Positions 1-5,659 of a DNA stretch of 6,153 bases are shown piece after piece (positions within the stretch are counted from its first letter, which is position 1; every line of letters starts with the position of its first letter). Source of the stretch: Bacteroidota bacterium (lineage in GTDB: Bacteria; Bacteroidota; Bacteroidia; Flavobacteriales; Weeksellaceae); contig JAEWHB010000251.1 of assembly GCA_023388015.1 (NCBI GenBank), positions 1-6,153 of the forward strand, written 5' to 3'. The notes under the pieces are model-generated. The model did no database searches and was not told the DNA's origin. It saw only the letters and a list, made by a program, of their open reading frames with translations. The translations under genes and the position numbers were made by a program.

Positions 1-93
1 AGACTCGAAGATTACTTCAAAAATCCTTTCTTTCCGATGGTTTAGTTTTGACTTTTCCATTTTGGGAAAAATCAGTTTGTCAACCCAATTCAT
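1..93 (-). CDS. Probable N-terminus of an ion transporter / voltage-gated-type potassium channel (partial)
   Basis: An open minus-strand frame starts with ATG at 93-91 and runs without a stop to the left edge, giving 31 residues. They begin MNWVDKLIFPKM and end NHRKERIFEVIFES. The basic, charged stretch leading into an IFEVIFES-like motif resembles the cytoplasmic segment just before the first transmembrane helix of bacterial six-helix ion transporters, where I recall similar 'IFE(S/A)-T-x-x-G-K-x-F-D' starts. The membrane helices and pore motif would lie outside the window, so function cannot be confirmed. A second in-frame ATG at 60-58 is an alternative start; it would leave the neighbouring promoter fully intergenic. 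Neither start has a clear ribosome binding site. The gene would be divergent from the TIGR01777-family gene. A competing reading is the last 14 codons of a plus-strand gene ending at 45. Confidence 0.42.
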   Translation of the reverse strand, partial: MNWVDKLIFPKMEKSKLNHRKERIFEVIFES

Positions 94-105
94 AGTGTAA
101 CTTTG
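76..105 (+). promoter_or_regulatory. Bacteroidetes-type promoter for the TIGR01777-family gene
   Basis: TTTG at 76-79 is followed by an 18-base spacer and TAACTTTG at 98-105. This matches the known Bacteroidetes sigma-factor consensus (a TTTG or TTG -33 box and a TAnnTTTG -7 box, about 17-23 bases apart) at every defined base. Transcription would be expected to begin a few bases after 105, leaving a leader of roughly 20 bases before the ATG at 130. That leader is A/T-rich and has no Shine-Dalgarno sequence, as is common in this phylum. The element overlaps the upstream start (93) proposed for the divergent left-edge gene. No expression data support it; the call rests on consensus match and position. 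Confidence 0.7.
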
Positions 106-129
106 TGCTAAACGAATTTACAAATTAAT

Positions 130-1038
130 ATGAAATCTGTATTAATCAGCGGCGCAACCGGACTCATCGGACAAAATTTAGTTCAAAAACTGAAATCAAA
201 ATCCTGGGAAGTCCGCACGCTGTCAAGGAAACAGAGCGAAAGTCATTTTTATTGGAACCCTGAAAATGCTGAAATCGACGAGAAAGCTTTTGAAAACCTC
301 GACGCCATCATTCATCTGGCTGGAGCACCGATTTCAAAAATATGGACAAATTCCTACAAAAAAGAATTGTATGAAAGTCGCGTAAATTCAGCCGAATTAT
401 TATTTGAAACCGCCCGGAAACTCAATGTTCCTCTTAAAACTTTCATTACCGCTTCGGGCGTGAATTATTATGGCACCCAAACCACCGATATTGTTTATGA
501 AGAAACACATCCATTTACCGATGATTTTTTAGGAAATCTTTGTTTCAATTTGGAACAAACTGCCAAAAAATTTGAAAGTATGGGTACACGCGTTTGTGCC
601 GTTCGCACAGCTGCTGTTTTGTCGCCCAATGGCGGAATGCTGAAAGAATTAATTCCACTTGCCAAGAAATTTCTTCTTTCTCCTTTGGGCTCGGGGCAAC
701 AATTTTTGCCTTGGATTCACATTGAAGATATGGTCAATATTTACATTCATTTACTTGAAAATGAAAACCTTTCCGGCGCTTTCAACGCTTCGGCAACGGA
801 AAGGATTACCAACAAAGAATTCACTTTTGCGCTTGCTGAAAGTCTGAACAAAAAGGTTGTTTTCCCGGCTGTTCCGGGATTTATATTGAAAACCGTTTTA
901 GGCGAAATGTCCTCAATAATTCTGGAAGGAAGTCCTGTTTCCAATTCAAAAATAAAAAATTCGGGATTTGAATTTCAATTTGAAGAACTCAAACCGGCAC
1001 TCAAAGATTTATTGCATAAAAAAACCGCTGAGAAATAA
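130..1038 (+). CDS. TIGR01777-family Rossmann-fold (SDR-type) epimerase-like protein
   Basis: This 302-residue protein has the full layout of the YfcH/SDR39U1 (TIGR01777) family. A GATGLIG glycine-rich dinucleotide-binding loop lies at residues 8-14, HLAG at 62-65, TASGVNYYG at 107-115, and the family block GSGQQFLPWIHIED at 187-200. A DUF1731-type tail (about 248-295) starts PGFILKTVLGEMSSIILEGS. The length is normal for the family. It is a soluble, probably NAD(P)-binding protein; the physiological substrate of these proteins is not established, so 'epimerase' is only a fold-level label. The ATG at 130 places the glycine-rich loop at the usual distance from the N-terminus and sits just downstream of a strong promoter match. 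It appears monocistronic: a hairpin terminator overlaps its last codons and the next gene is convergent. The family assignment is secure; the biochemical role is unknown. Confidence 0.93.
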   Translation: MKSVLISGATGLIGQNLVQKLKSKSWEVRTLSRKQSESHFYWNPENAEIDEKAFENLDAIIHLAGAPISKIWTNSYKKELYESRVNSAELLFETARKLNVPLKTFITASGVNYYGTQTTDIVYEETHPFTDDFLGNLCFNLEQTAKKFESMGTRVCAVRTAAVLSPNGGMLKELIPLAKKFLLSPLGSGQQFLPWIHIEDMVNIYIHLLENENLSGAFNASATERITNKEFTFALAESLNKKVVFPAVPGFILKTVLGEMSSIILEGSPVSNSKIKNSGFEFQFEELKPALKDLLHKKTAEK

Positions 1039-1047
1039 TCAGCGGTT
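1023..1047 (-). terminator. Intrinsic terminator after aqpZ, probably bidirectional
   Basis: A perfect 9-bp inverted repeat, AACCGCTGA (1023-1031) and TCAGCGGTT (1039-1047), encloses a 7-base loop. Read on the minus strand, it lies about 20 bases after the aqpZ stop and runs straight into a T-tract (complement of the A-run at 1018-1024), the classic form of a Rho-independent terminator for the five-gene minus-strand train. Read on the plus strand, the stem is followed by a looser T-rich stretch (1051-1062), so it could also end the TIGR01777-family transcript. The left arm encodes that protein's last residues, and its TAA stop (1036-1038) lies in the loop. Confidence 0.85.
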
Positions 1048-1067
1048 CGGATTTATATTTTTGAGAA

Positions 1068-1778
1068 TTAAGCTTCTTCTGTTTCTCTTTGTAACAAGAA
1101 TTTATAAATCAATCCACCTACGATTGCTCCTCCGATTGGTGCCACCCAGAACAACCAAAGTTGCTGCAAAGCAATCCCACCTACAAAAACCGCTTGTGAA
1201 GTTGAACGCGCCGGATTTACCGATGTATTGGTAATCGGAATTGAAATCAGGTGAATGAGCGTCAAAGCCAGACCGATCGCAATTCCTGCGAATTTTCCGT
1301 CGGCCCATTTATCGGTTGCGCCCATAATCACAATCAGGAAGAAAGCGGTCAGCACGAATTCCGCCAAAAATGCGGCCATCATACTGTAACTCCGGTCTGC
1401 ATAGCCCGGCATTTCATAAAAGTTCGTCGCAAATGCTCCCGGACCTTCGGTCGAGAATGCATCCGCCCCATTCAAAATCGCCCACAAAACCGCTGCAGCA
1501 GCGATTCCCCCCAAAACTTGGGAAAGGATGTAAGGTAATATTTCTTTTGGAGAAAAACGACCACCAGCCAATAATCCAAATGAAACCGCCGGGTTGAAAT
1601 GTCCGCCCGAAATATGTCCTACGGCATACGCCATGGTCAGAACCGTCAAACCAAATGCTAGCGAAACACCAACCAAACCGATTCCGATTTCAGGAACTCC
1701 GGCTGCAAAAACAGCACTACCACATCCGCCAAAAACAAGCCAAAAGGTGCCGAAAAATTCAGCAAAATACTTCTTCAT
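1068..1778 (-). CDS. aqpZ: Aquaporin Z, inner-membrane water channel
   Basis: This is a 236-residue major intrinsic protein with both channel-forming NPA boxes: SGGHFNPAVSFG (NPA at 62-64) and TNTSVNPARS (NPA at 188-190). The selectivity-filter residues match the water-selective AqpZ pattern: Phe42, His176, Thr185 and Arg191 correspond by motif spacing to E. coli Phe43, His174, Thr183 and Arg189. Six hydrophobic helices are visible, at roughly 7-27, 35-55, 84-104, 132-152, 162-182 and 205-227. It should allow passive, bidirectional water flow across the cytoplasmic membrane and exclude glycerol. The ATG at 1778-1776 gives the usual short 'KKYFAEFFGTFWLVFGGCG' N-terminus. It is the last gene of the minus-strand train, 39 bases after the GHMP kinase, and ends at a strong terminator. 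The 39-base gap is AT-rich with no good promoter or Shine-Dalgarno sequence, so read-through from upstream genes is likely. Confidence 0.97.
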   Translation of the reverse strand: MKKYFAEFFGTFWLVFGGCGSAVFAAGVPEIGIGLVGVSLAFGLTVLTMAYAVGHISGGHFNPAVSFGLLAGGRFSPKEILPYILSQVLGGIAAAAVLWAILNGADAFSTEGPGAFATNFYEMPGYADRSYSMMAAFLAEFVLTAFFLIVIMGATDKWADGKFAGIAIGLALTLIHLISIPITNTSVNPARSTSQAVFVGGIALQQLWLFWVAPIGGAIVGGLIYKFLLQRETEEA

Positions 1779-1817
1779 AGATTAAAATTTTTAATTAGTT
1801 AAAAGTAAAAGTAGAAA

Positions 1818-2753
1818 TTATTTTTTATTTATCATTTCGTCAAATGACAAAACAATGGTAAACCCCTTGCTTTGGAAGTATTCTTTAAAACCTTTACGTT
1901 CCGTTATCAATACAAAATCTCCGCCCCAGGCACCTAGGCTTTTTATCGCTCCTTCGTAATCAGGGAAATGCAAATCCTTGACTTTTGGAAAACCTAATTT
2001 CAAAGCGATTAAGTCTTCGTGTTGGTTCAATAAACGCTCAAATGCTTCCAGATTTTCAGCCTGACTGATTTGATAAGAAATATCTGAAACAGCGTTGATC
2101 CATTCTACATCTTTTGGTAAATCCCGGTAGTTTTTCGCGACATTTTGCTGCGTATCCTGTTTTTGATTTAAATAAACAAAATGCAATTTTTCTTTGAATT
2201 CCGGACTGAAATCAATCGGTTCAATTCTCCTATCTTGTTGATGGTTTTGGTAAATTATTGGAGAATTATTTCCCGCACAAGCCACGTCATATCCGCTGGT
2301 TTTGAAAGTCAATTTATTCAACTCAAACTCATTCACTTCTGTTAATTTCGCCAAGAGATAAATCAAAGTCGAACTACTCCCCAACCCCCATTCTTTCGGG
2401 AATTCCAACTGGGTTTTGCAGTAAACATCTCTATTTTGATTCTGAAAAAAATTCGGATTTAAGGTTGAAGTTGCTTTGAATATTTCCAATAATTTCGAAG
2501 CAAATTTCGCGTCGGAACTTTTCAAAATCGTCAACGTTTTCAATTCATATTCAGCCGAAAACCAAAGTGAACCATCGACCAAATACGCTTCCCAAATCAA
2601 AACCGGATTTGCTGTTTCCTCGCCGAAACTCACTTCCAAACTCTGTCCCAATTTTGTAGGGACAGCAAAAGCAATTGCTCCATCGAGAACGGCATATTCG
2701 CCCGATATCAACAATTTTCCGTTGGCGTGGAGTTTTTGTATTTCAAGTTTCAA
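1818..2753 (-). CDS. GYDIA-family GHMP kinase, probable mevalonate-pathway kinase
   Basis: This 311-residue GHMP-superfamily kinase has an N-terminal NGKLLISGEYAVLDGA block (11-26), the ATP-binding WGLGSSSTL (122-130), the signature SGYDVACAG (153-161; GYDVA where the family name has GYDIA), and a late glycine motif LGAWGGDFVLIT (273-284). The overall arrangement recalls phosphomevalonate and mevalonate kinases. Flavobacterial relatives often lie beside HMG-CoA reductase, which suggests isoprenoid precursor synthesis, but no other mevalonate gene is visible here and the exact substrate is uncertain. The start appears to be TTG at 2753-2751. An in-frame TGA sits two codons upstream (2759-2757), and no in-frame ATG occurs before the conserved NGKLLISGEY block, so an ATG start is not possible without a sequencing error. 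The TTG lies in a 7-base tandem repeat. The gene lies 35 bases after fabD and 39 before aqpZ. Confidence 0.88.
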   Translation of the reverse strand: MKLEIQKLHANGKLLISGEYAVLDGAIAFAVPTKLGQSLEVSFGEETANPVLIWEAYLVDGSLWFSAEYELKTLTILKSSDAKFASKLLEIFKATSTLNPNFFQNQNRDVYCKTQLEFPKEWGLGSSSTLIYLLAKLTEVNEFELNKLTFKTSGYDVACAGNNSPIIYQNHQQDRRIEPIDFSPEFKEKLHFVYLNQKQDTQQNVAKNYRDLPKDVEWINAVSDISYQISQAENLEAFERLLNQHEDLIALKLGFPKVKDLHFPDYEGAIKSLGAWGGDFVLITERKGFKEYFQSKGFTIVLSFDEMINKK

Positions 2754-2761
2754 GTTTCAGG
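2741..2761. repeat. Three-copy 7-base tandem repeat at the GHMP kinase start
   Basis: On the plus strand the units are TTTCAAG (2741-2747), TTTCAAG (2748-2754) and TTTCAGG (2755-2761); the third differs by one base. On the coding (minus) strand they read CCTGAAA, CTTGAAA, CTTGAAA, and the kinase's TTG start at 2753-2751 lies in the middle unit. The unit length is not a multiple of three, so a change in copy number would alter the frame of anything initiated upstream. With only three copies, slippage may be rare. Confidence 0.8.
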
Positions 2762-2773
2762 TTTTTATGAAAC
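2754..2773 (-). other. Small hairpin immediately upstream of the TTG start
   Basis: In the minus-strand transcript, GTTTCA (2773-2768) can pair with TGAAAC (2759-2754) across an 8-base loop. The last stem base directly abuts the TTG start of the GHMP kinase. It is AT-rich, short and followed by no T-tract, so it is not a terminator for fabD. It may influence translation of the kinase or may simply follow from the tandem repeat. No conserved regulatory class is recognised. Confidence 0.35.
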
Positions 2774-2788
2774 AATTCAGTTTGAAAG

Positions 2789-3673
2789 TTAAGTAGTTGC
2801 CGAAGCTGAACTTGTCATGGCCGTTCCGTCTATTTTGCGGATCAATCCCTGCAATGTATTGCCCGGACCTACTTCAATGAATTCCGAAGCACCGTCTTTC
2901 ACCATATTCTGAACCGATTGCGTCCATTTTACAGGTGCGGTCAATTGTGCAATCAGATTTTTCTTGATTTCTTCCGGGTCGGTTACAGCAGTCGTGGTCA
3001 CGTTCTGATAAACCGGACAAATCGGATTTTTGAATTCGGTTTGGTGAATGGCTTCGGCCAATTCATCTTCGGCAGGTTTCATCAGCGGAGAATGAAAAGC
3101 GCCACCCACCGGCAGAATCAAAGCACGTTTGGCACCGGCTTCCTTTAATTTTGCACAAGCCAATTCCACTGCGGGAACTTCTCCCGAGATCACCAATTGT
3201 CCCGGGCAATTATAATTTGCAGGCACTACGATTCCCTCTATTTCAGCACAAACATTCTCAACTGTTTCATCGTCCAATCCAAGGATTGCCGCCATCGTGG
3301 AAGGTTTGATTTCGCAGGCTTTTTGCATGGCCAAGGCGCGTTTGTACACCAGACTTAATCCGGAATCAAAATCCAAGGTTCCATTGGCAACCAAAGCGGA
3401 AATTTCACCCAGCGAATGCCCGGCCACCATATCCGGTTTAAAGTTTTCCAATGTTTTAGCTAAAATTACCGAATGCAAAAAAACCGCCGGCTGTGTAACT
3501 TTGGTTTGTTTGAGCTCGTCTGCCGTTCCTTCAAACATGATTTTTGAAATTTCAAATCCGAGTTGTTCGTCGGCTCTTTGGAATAATTCTTTGGCCAAAT
3601 TGGAATTATCATATAGATTTTTACCCATTCCGGTAAATTGTGCGCCCTGTCCGGGAAATACGTATGCTTTCAT
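2789..3673 (-). CDS. fabD: Malonyl-CoA:ACP transacylase
   Basis: This 294-residue cytosolic enzyme moves the malonyl group from CoA to acyl carrier protein, supplying the extender unit for type II fatty-acid synthesis. Family motifs are all in place: FPGQGAQ (6-12) forming the oxyanion region, TQPAVF around Gln61, the nucleophile elbow GHSLGE (85-90) with catalytic Ser87, Arg112 in KRALAMQ for binding the malonyl carboxylate, NYNCPGQLVISG (153-164), catalytic His194 in GAFHSPLM, and the C-terminal GPGNTLQGLI (269-278). Length is near the usual 290-310. The ATG at 3673 starts directly at the conserved KAYVFPGQG strand, so the start is secure. The last residues form a short Ser/Thr/Ala-rich tail. 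Unlike the common fabH-fabD-fabG-acpP arrangement, it lies between a glycosyltransferase (36 bases upstream) and a GHMP kinase (35 bases downstream). Confidence 0.97.
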   Translation of the reverse strand: MKAYVFPGQGAQFTGMGKNLYDNSNLAKELFQRADEQLGFEISKIMFEGTADELKQTKVTQPAVFLHSVILAKTLENFKPDMVAGHSLGEISALVANGTLDFDSGLSLVYKRALAMQKACEIKPSTMAAILGLDDETVENVCAEIEGIVVPANYNCPGQLVISGEVPAVELACAKLKEAGAKRALILPVGGAFHSPLMKPAEDELAEAIHQTEFKNPICPVYQNVTTTAVTDPEEIKKNLIAQLTAPVKWTQSVQNMVKDGASEFIEVGPGNTLQGLIRKIDGTAMTSSASATT

Positions 3674-3709
3674 AGTGTGCTTAAATTCATTAAACTATAA
3701 ATGTATAAA

Positions 3710-5626
3710 TTATTTCGCTTTTTTCTCTTTTTCATTTTCCCACATTTTAGAAAGAAAAAGATATCGCTTAAAAACGTGGTGTGCATGCAGTTTAGAAATG
3801 ATGTAACCTTCACCGCCATCCAAAATACCAAGTCTTAAAATATAATGATGTACAAATCTGAACCATGGCTTTACCCAGAAATGAAAAACATTGGGTTTTA
3901 ATCCTTTGGAGAATAATTCTTTGGCGCGAAGAATTGAATACTGCGTAAGTTTTCGGTCGTATTCTTCTACCGAATAATAGGAATAATGATCCAATCTGTT
4001 GTCGAGAAATTTCACTTTTCCTTTGCTGTCGATCAATTCATGTACTAGACGTCCTTCGCCATATCGGTTTTTGGATTTTTTAAACAAACGAATCGCTTTA
4101 TCGTTCTGCCAACCCGATCGCTTGATGTATTTTTCCATGAAATAAAACCTTCTGTAAACAAAAAAGGCATCGGCTTCATCCTTTTTGATTTCATCAATCA
4201 TTTCAAAAATCAAAGATTTTGGAATTCGCTCGTCGGCGTCAAAAAAGGTAACCCATTCGTTTTGTGCCTGATCGATCGCGAAATTTTTCTGCGAAGTGAA
4301 ATTGTCAAATTTCCGAGTGATGAAAATTACTTTCGGATGTTTTTTGGCGATTTCAGCAGTTCGGTCGGTGCTTTCAGAATCCACGATGATGATTTCGTCT
4401 GCATACCAGGCTTCATCTAGAAATTTCTGAATGTTTCGTTCTTCGTTATAAGTAATCAACAAAGCAGAAATTTTGGGTAATTCTTGTTCAAATCCAACCG
4501 GCAATTCTACTTTGCCAAAGTTATCTTGAAGGAATTTATCAGTTTCAGTTCTTACGTAGGAGTAATTCAATTTTTTATAGTATTTCTGTGTGTTTCTTAC
4601 TAATTCTTTGACAGAAACTTTGTCCACAGTGCGTTTGTCCAAATCTTGAAAATGTACACTTACATGTTTGAATCCGTCTTCAAAACATCCCCAATCTGCC
4701 GGGAATTTGTGCGGCGAATAAATACTGAAAGTAGGTACATCAAGTGCTTTTGCCATATTGACGGCGCCGCCCTCATTGCCAATCAAGGCATCACAATGGT
4801 AAAGGATTTTAAGAAATTCCCTTACGTTTTTCCCCATGACTTCGGGATAAATTTTCTCAGTCGTCTTCAGTCCCGTCAGAATTTTATCCACAGTGGGCTG
4901 CTGACTCGGAATATAATTAAAAAGCAGATTGAAGTTGTAATATTTCTGAATATGCGAAATCAGCTGAATCATGTATTCAATAGGCCAGGATTTATCTTCA
5001 CCACTTCCCAAAATTCCAATCATCAGAGTTTTTCGAGAGAAATCTATATGGGCATTCTCCAGAATTTCTTTTCCTTCTAACTTTTCTTCATCGGTCAAAT
5101 AAATTTTTGGATGCAAAGCCAAGAGTTTAGGCTCCTTTACAAGTGGCGTCACTAGAGAAACACGGTTATCAATTGCCGTACAAGAAGTTTCAGGCGAAGG
5201 AATATTTACCTTTTCGACAACATCTGTATAAATATGTTTAAAAAAAGGCTTGTTGTAACTGATTCTAGCTTCAGCACGGGACTTAAGCGTTATAAATCTA
5301 CTTTGTAATTTAGCATAGGGATCCAAAACTATATCATACCCGGAATGCTTGATGTGATTGGCATATTTATTCAGAACCGAAAGTTTTTTCAAATTTTTTT
5401 CTTCGAACGAAATGATCTGATCGATAAATGGATTGTTTTCCAAAACTGAAACCGCAGGTTTATAACAGAAGAAATGAACTTCCATTTCGGGATTGATTTG
5501 CTTCAGGTTTTCGGCAATCACAGATGAAGTCAGCACATCGCCGATGTATTTATTCTGAAGAATCAAAGCCTTTGGTTTCCCGGAGTTTTTAAAATCCGAT
5601 TTTGTATTGTTTTGGTATTCCAGCAT
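3710..5626 (-). CDS. Two-domain glycosyltransferase: GT9 (heptosyltransferase-like) fused to GT2 (WaaE/KdtX-like)
   Basis: Residues about 18-345 form a GT9, ADP-heptose:LPS heptosyltransferase-like, region: a phosphate-loop-like QNKYIGDVLTSSV (24-36, with the expected GD at 29-30), IGILGSGEDKSWPIEYM (203-219), and a C-terminal donor-site block LIGNEGGAVNMAKALDVPTF (281-300). After a linker (about 345-384), residues 385-638 form a GT2 domain like WaaE/KdtX: ISALLITYNEERNI (386-399), IIIVDSESTDRTAEIAKKH (412-430), a DAD metal-binding motif in FFDADERIP (461-469), RYGEGRLVHE (521-530) and a basic-aromatic C-terminal region with GILDGGEGY (600-608) typical of membrane-associated core transferases. 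No signal peptide or clear membrane helix is seen, so it should act at the cytoplasmic face of the inner membrane. LPS core or another surface glycan is the likely target; donor and acceptor sugars are unknown. The ATG at 5626 lies 33 bases after dapD; CAAGAGAAA before it is only a weak ribosome-binding candidate. Confidence 0.9.
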   Translation of the reverse strand: MLEYQNNTKSDFKNSGKPKALILQNKYIGDVLTSSVIAENLKQINPEMEVHFFCYKPAVSVLENNPFIDQIISFEEKNLKKLSVLNKYANHIKHSGYDIVLDPYAKLQSRFITLKSRAEARISYNKPFFKHIYTDVVEKVNIPSPETSCTAIDNRVSLVTPLVKEPKLLALHPKIYLTDEEKLEGKEILENAHIDFSRKTLMIGILGSGEDKSWPIEYMIQLISHIQKYYNFNLLFNYIPSQQPTVDKILTGLKTTEKIYPEVMGKNVREFLKILYHCDALIGNEGGAVNMAKALDVPTFSIYSPHKFPADWGCFEDGFKHVSVHFQDLDKRTVDKVSVKELVRNTQKYYKKLNYSYVRTETDKFLQDNFGKVELPVGFEQELPKISALLITYNEERNIQKFLDEAWYADEIIIVDSESTDRTAEIAKKHPKVIFITRKFDNFTSQKNFAIDQAQNEWVTFFDADERIPKSLIFEMIDEIKKDEADAFFVYRRFYFMEKYIKRSGWQNDKAIRLFKKSKNRYGEGRLVHELIDSKGKVKFLDNRLDHYSYYSVEEYDRKLTQYSILRAKELFSKGLKPNVFHFWVKPWFRFVHHYILRLGILDGGEGYIISKLHAHHVFKRYLFLSKMWENEKEKKAK

Positions 5627-5659
5627 AAATTTCTCTTGATTAAATCTAAGCAGAATTAT

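Noticed and set aside
1..45. Plus-strand reading RLEDYFKNPFFPMV followed by a TAG stop, which could be the end of an upstream gene.
   Set aside because: It is only 14 codons and matches no family I recognise, whereas the opposite strand gives a start codon and an ion-channel-like N-terminus over the same bases. It remains the main alternative until more sequence is seen.
1251..1785. Several plus-strand open frames opposite aqpZ.
   Set aside because: They lie fully antisense to a textbook AqpZ with both NPA motifs, and their translations are low-complexity and Pro/Ser/Cys-rich.
1800..1844. Possible aqpZ promoter: two overlapping TACTTTTA boxes on the minus strand (1800-1813), each one base off TAnnTTTG.
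   Set aside because: The nearest TTTG (complement of 1841-1844) is 27 bases or more away, well outside the usual spacing, and the region is generally A/T-rich.
3297..3806. A 169-codon open frame on the plus strand across the start of fabD and the end of the glycosyltransferase.
   Set aside because: It is antisense to two genes with clear family motifs and its translation shows no recognisable domain; it is a by-product of their codon use.
4646..5080. A 144-codon plus-strand open frame inside the GT9-GT2 gene.
   Set aside because: It is antisense to the conserved GT9 half, shows no domain and has no promoter-like sequence that I can find.
5627..5659. Promoter or terminator in the gap between dapD and the glycosyltransferase.
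   Set aside because: No inverted repeat with a T-tract and no TTTG/TAnnTTTG pair is present; the gap is simply short and A/T-rich.
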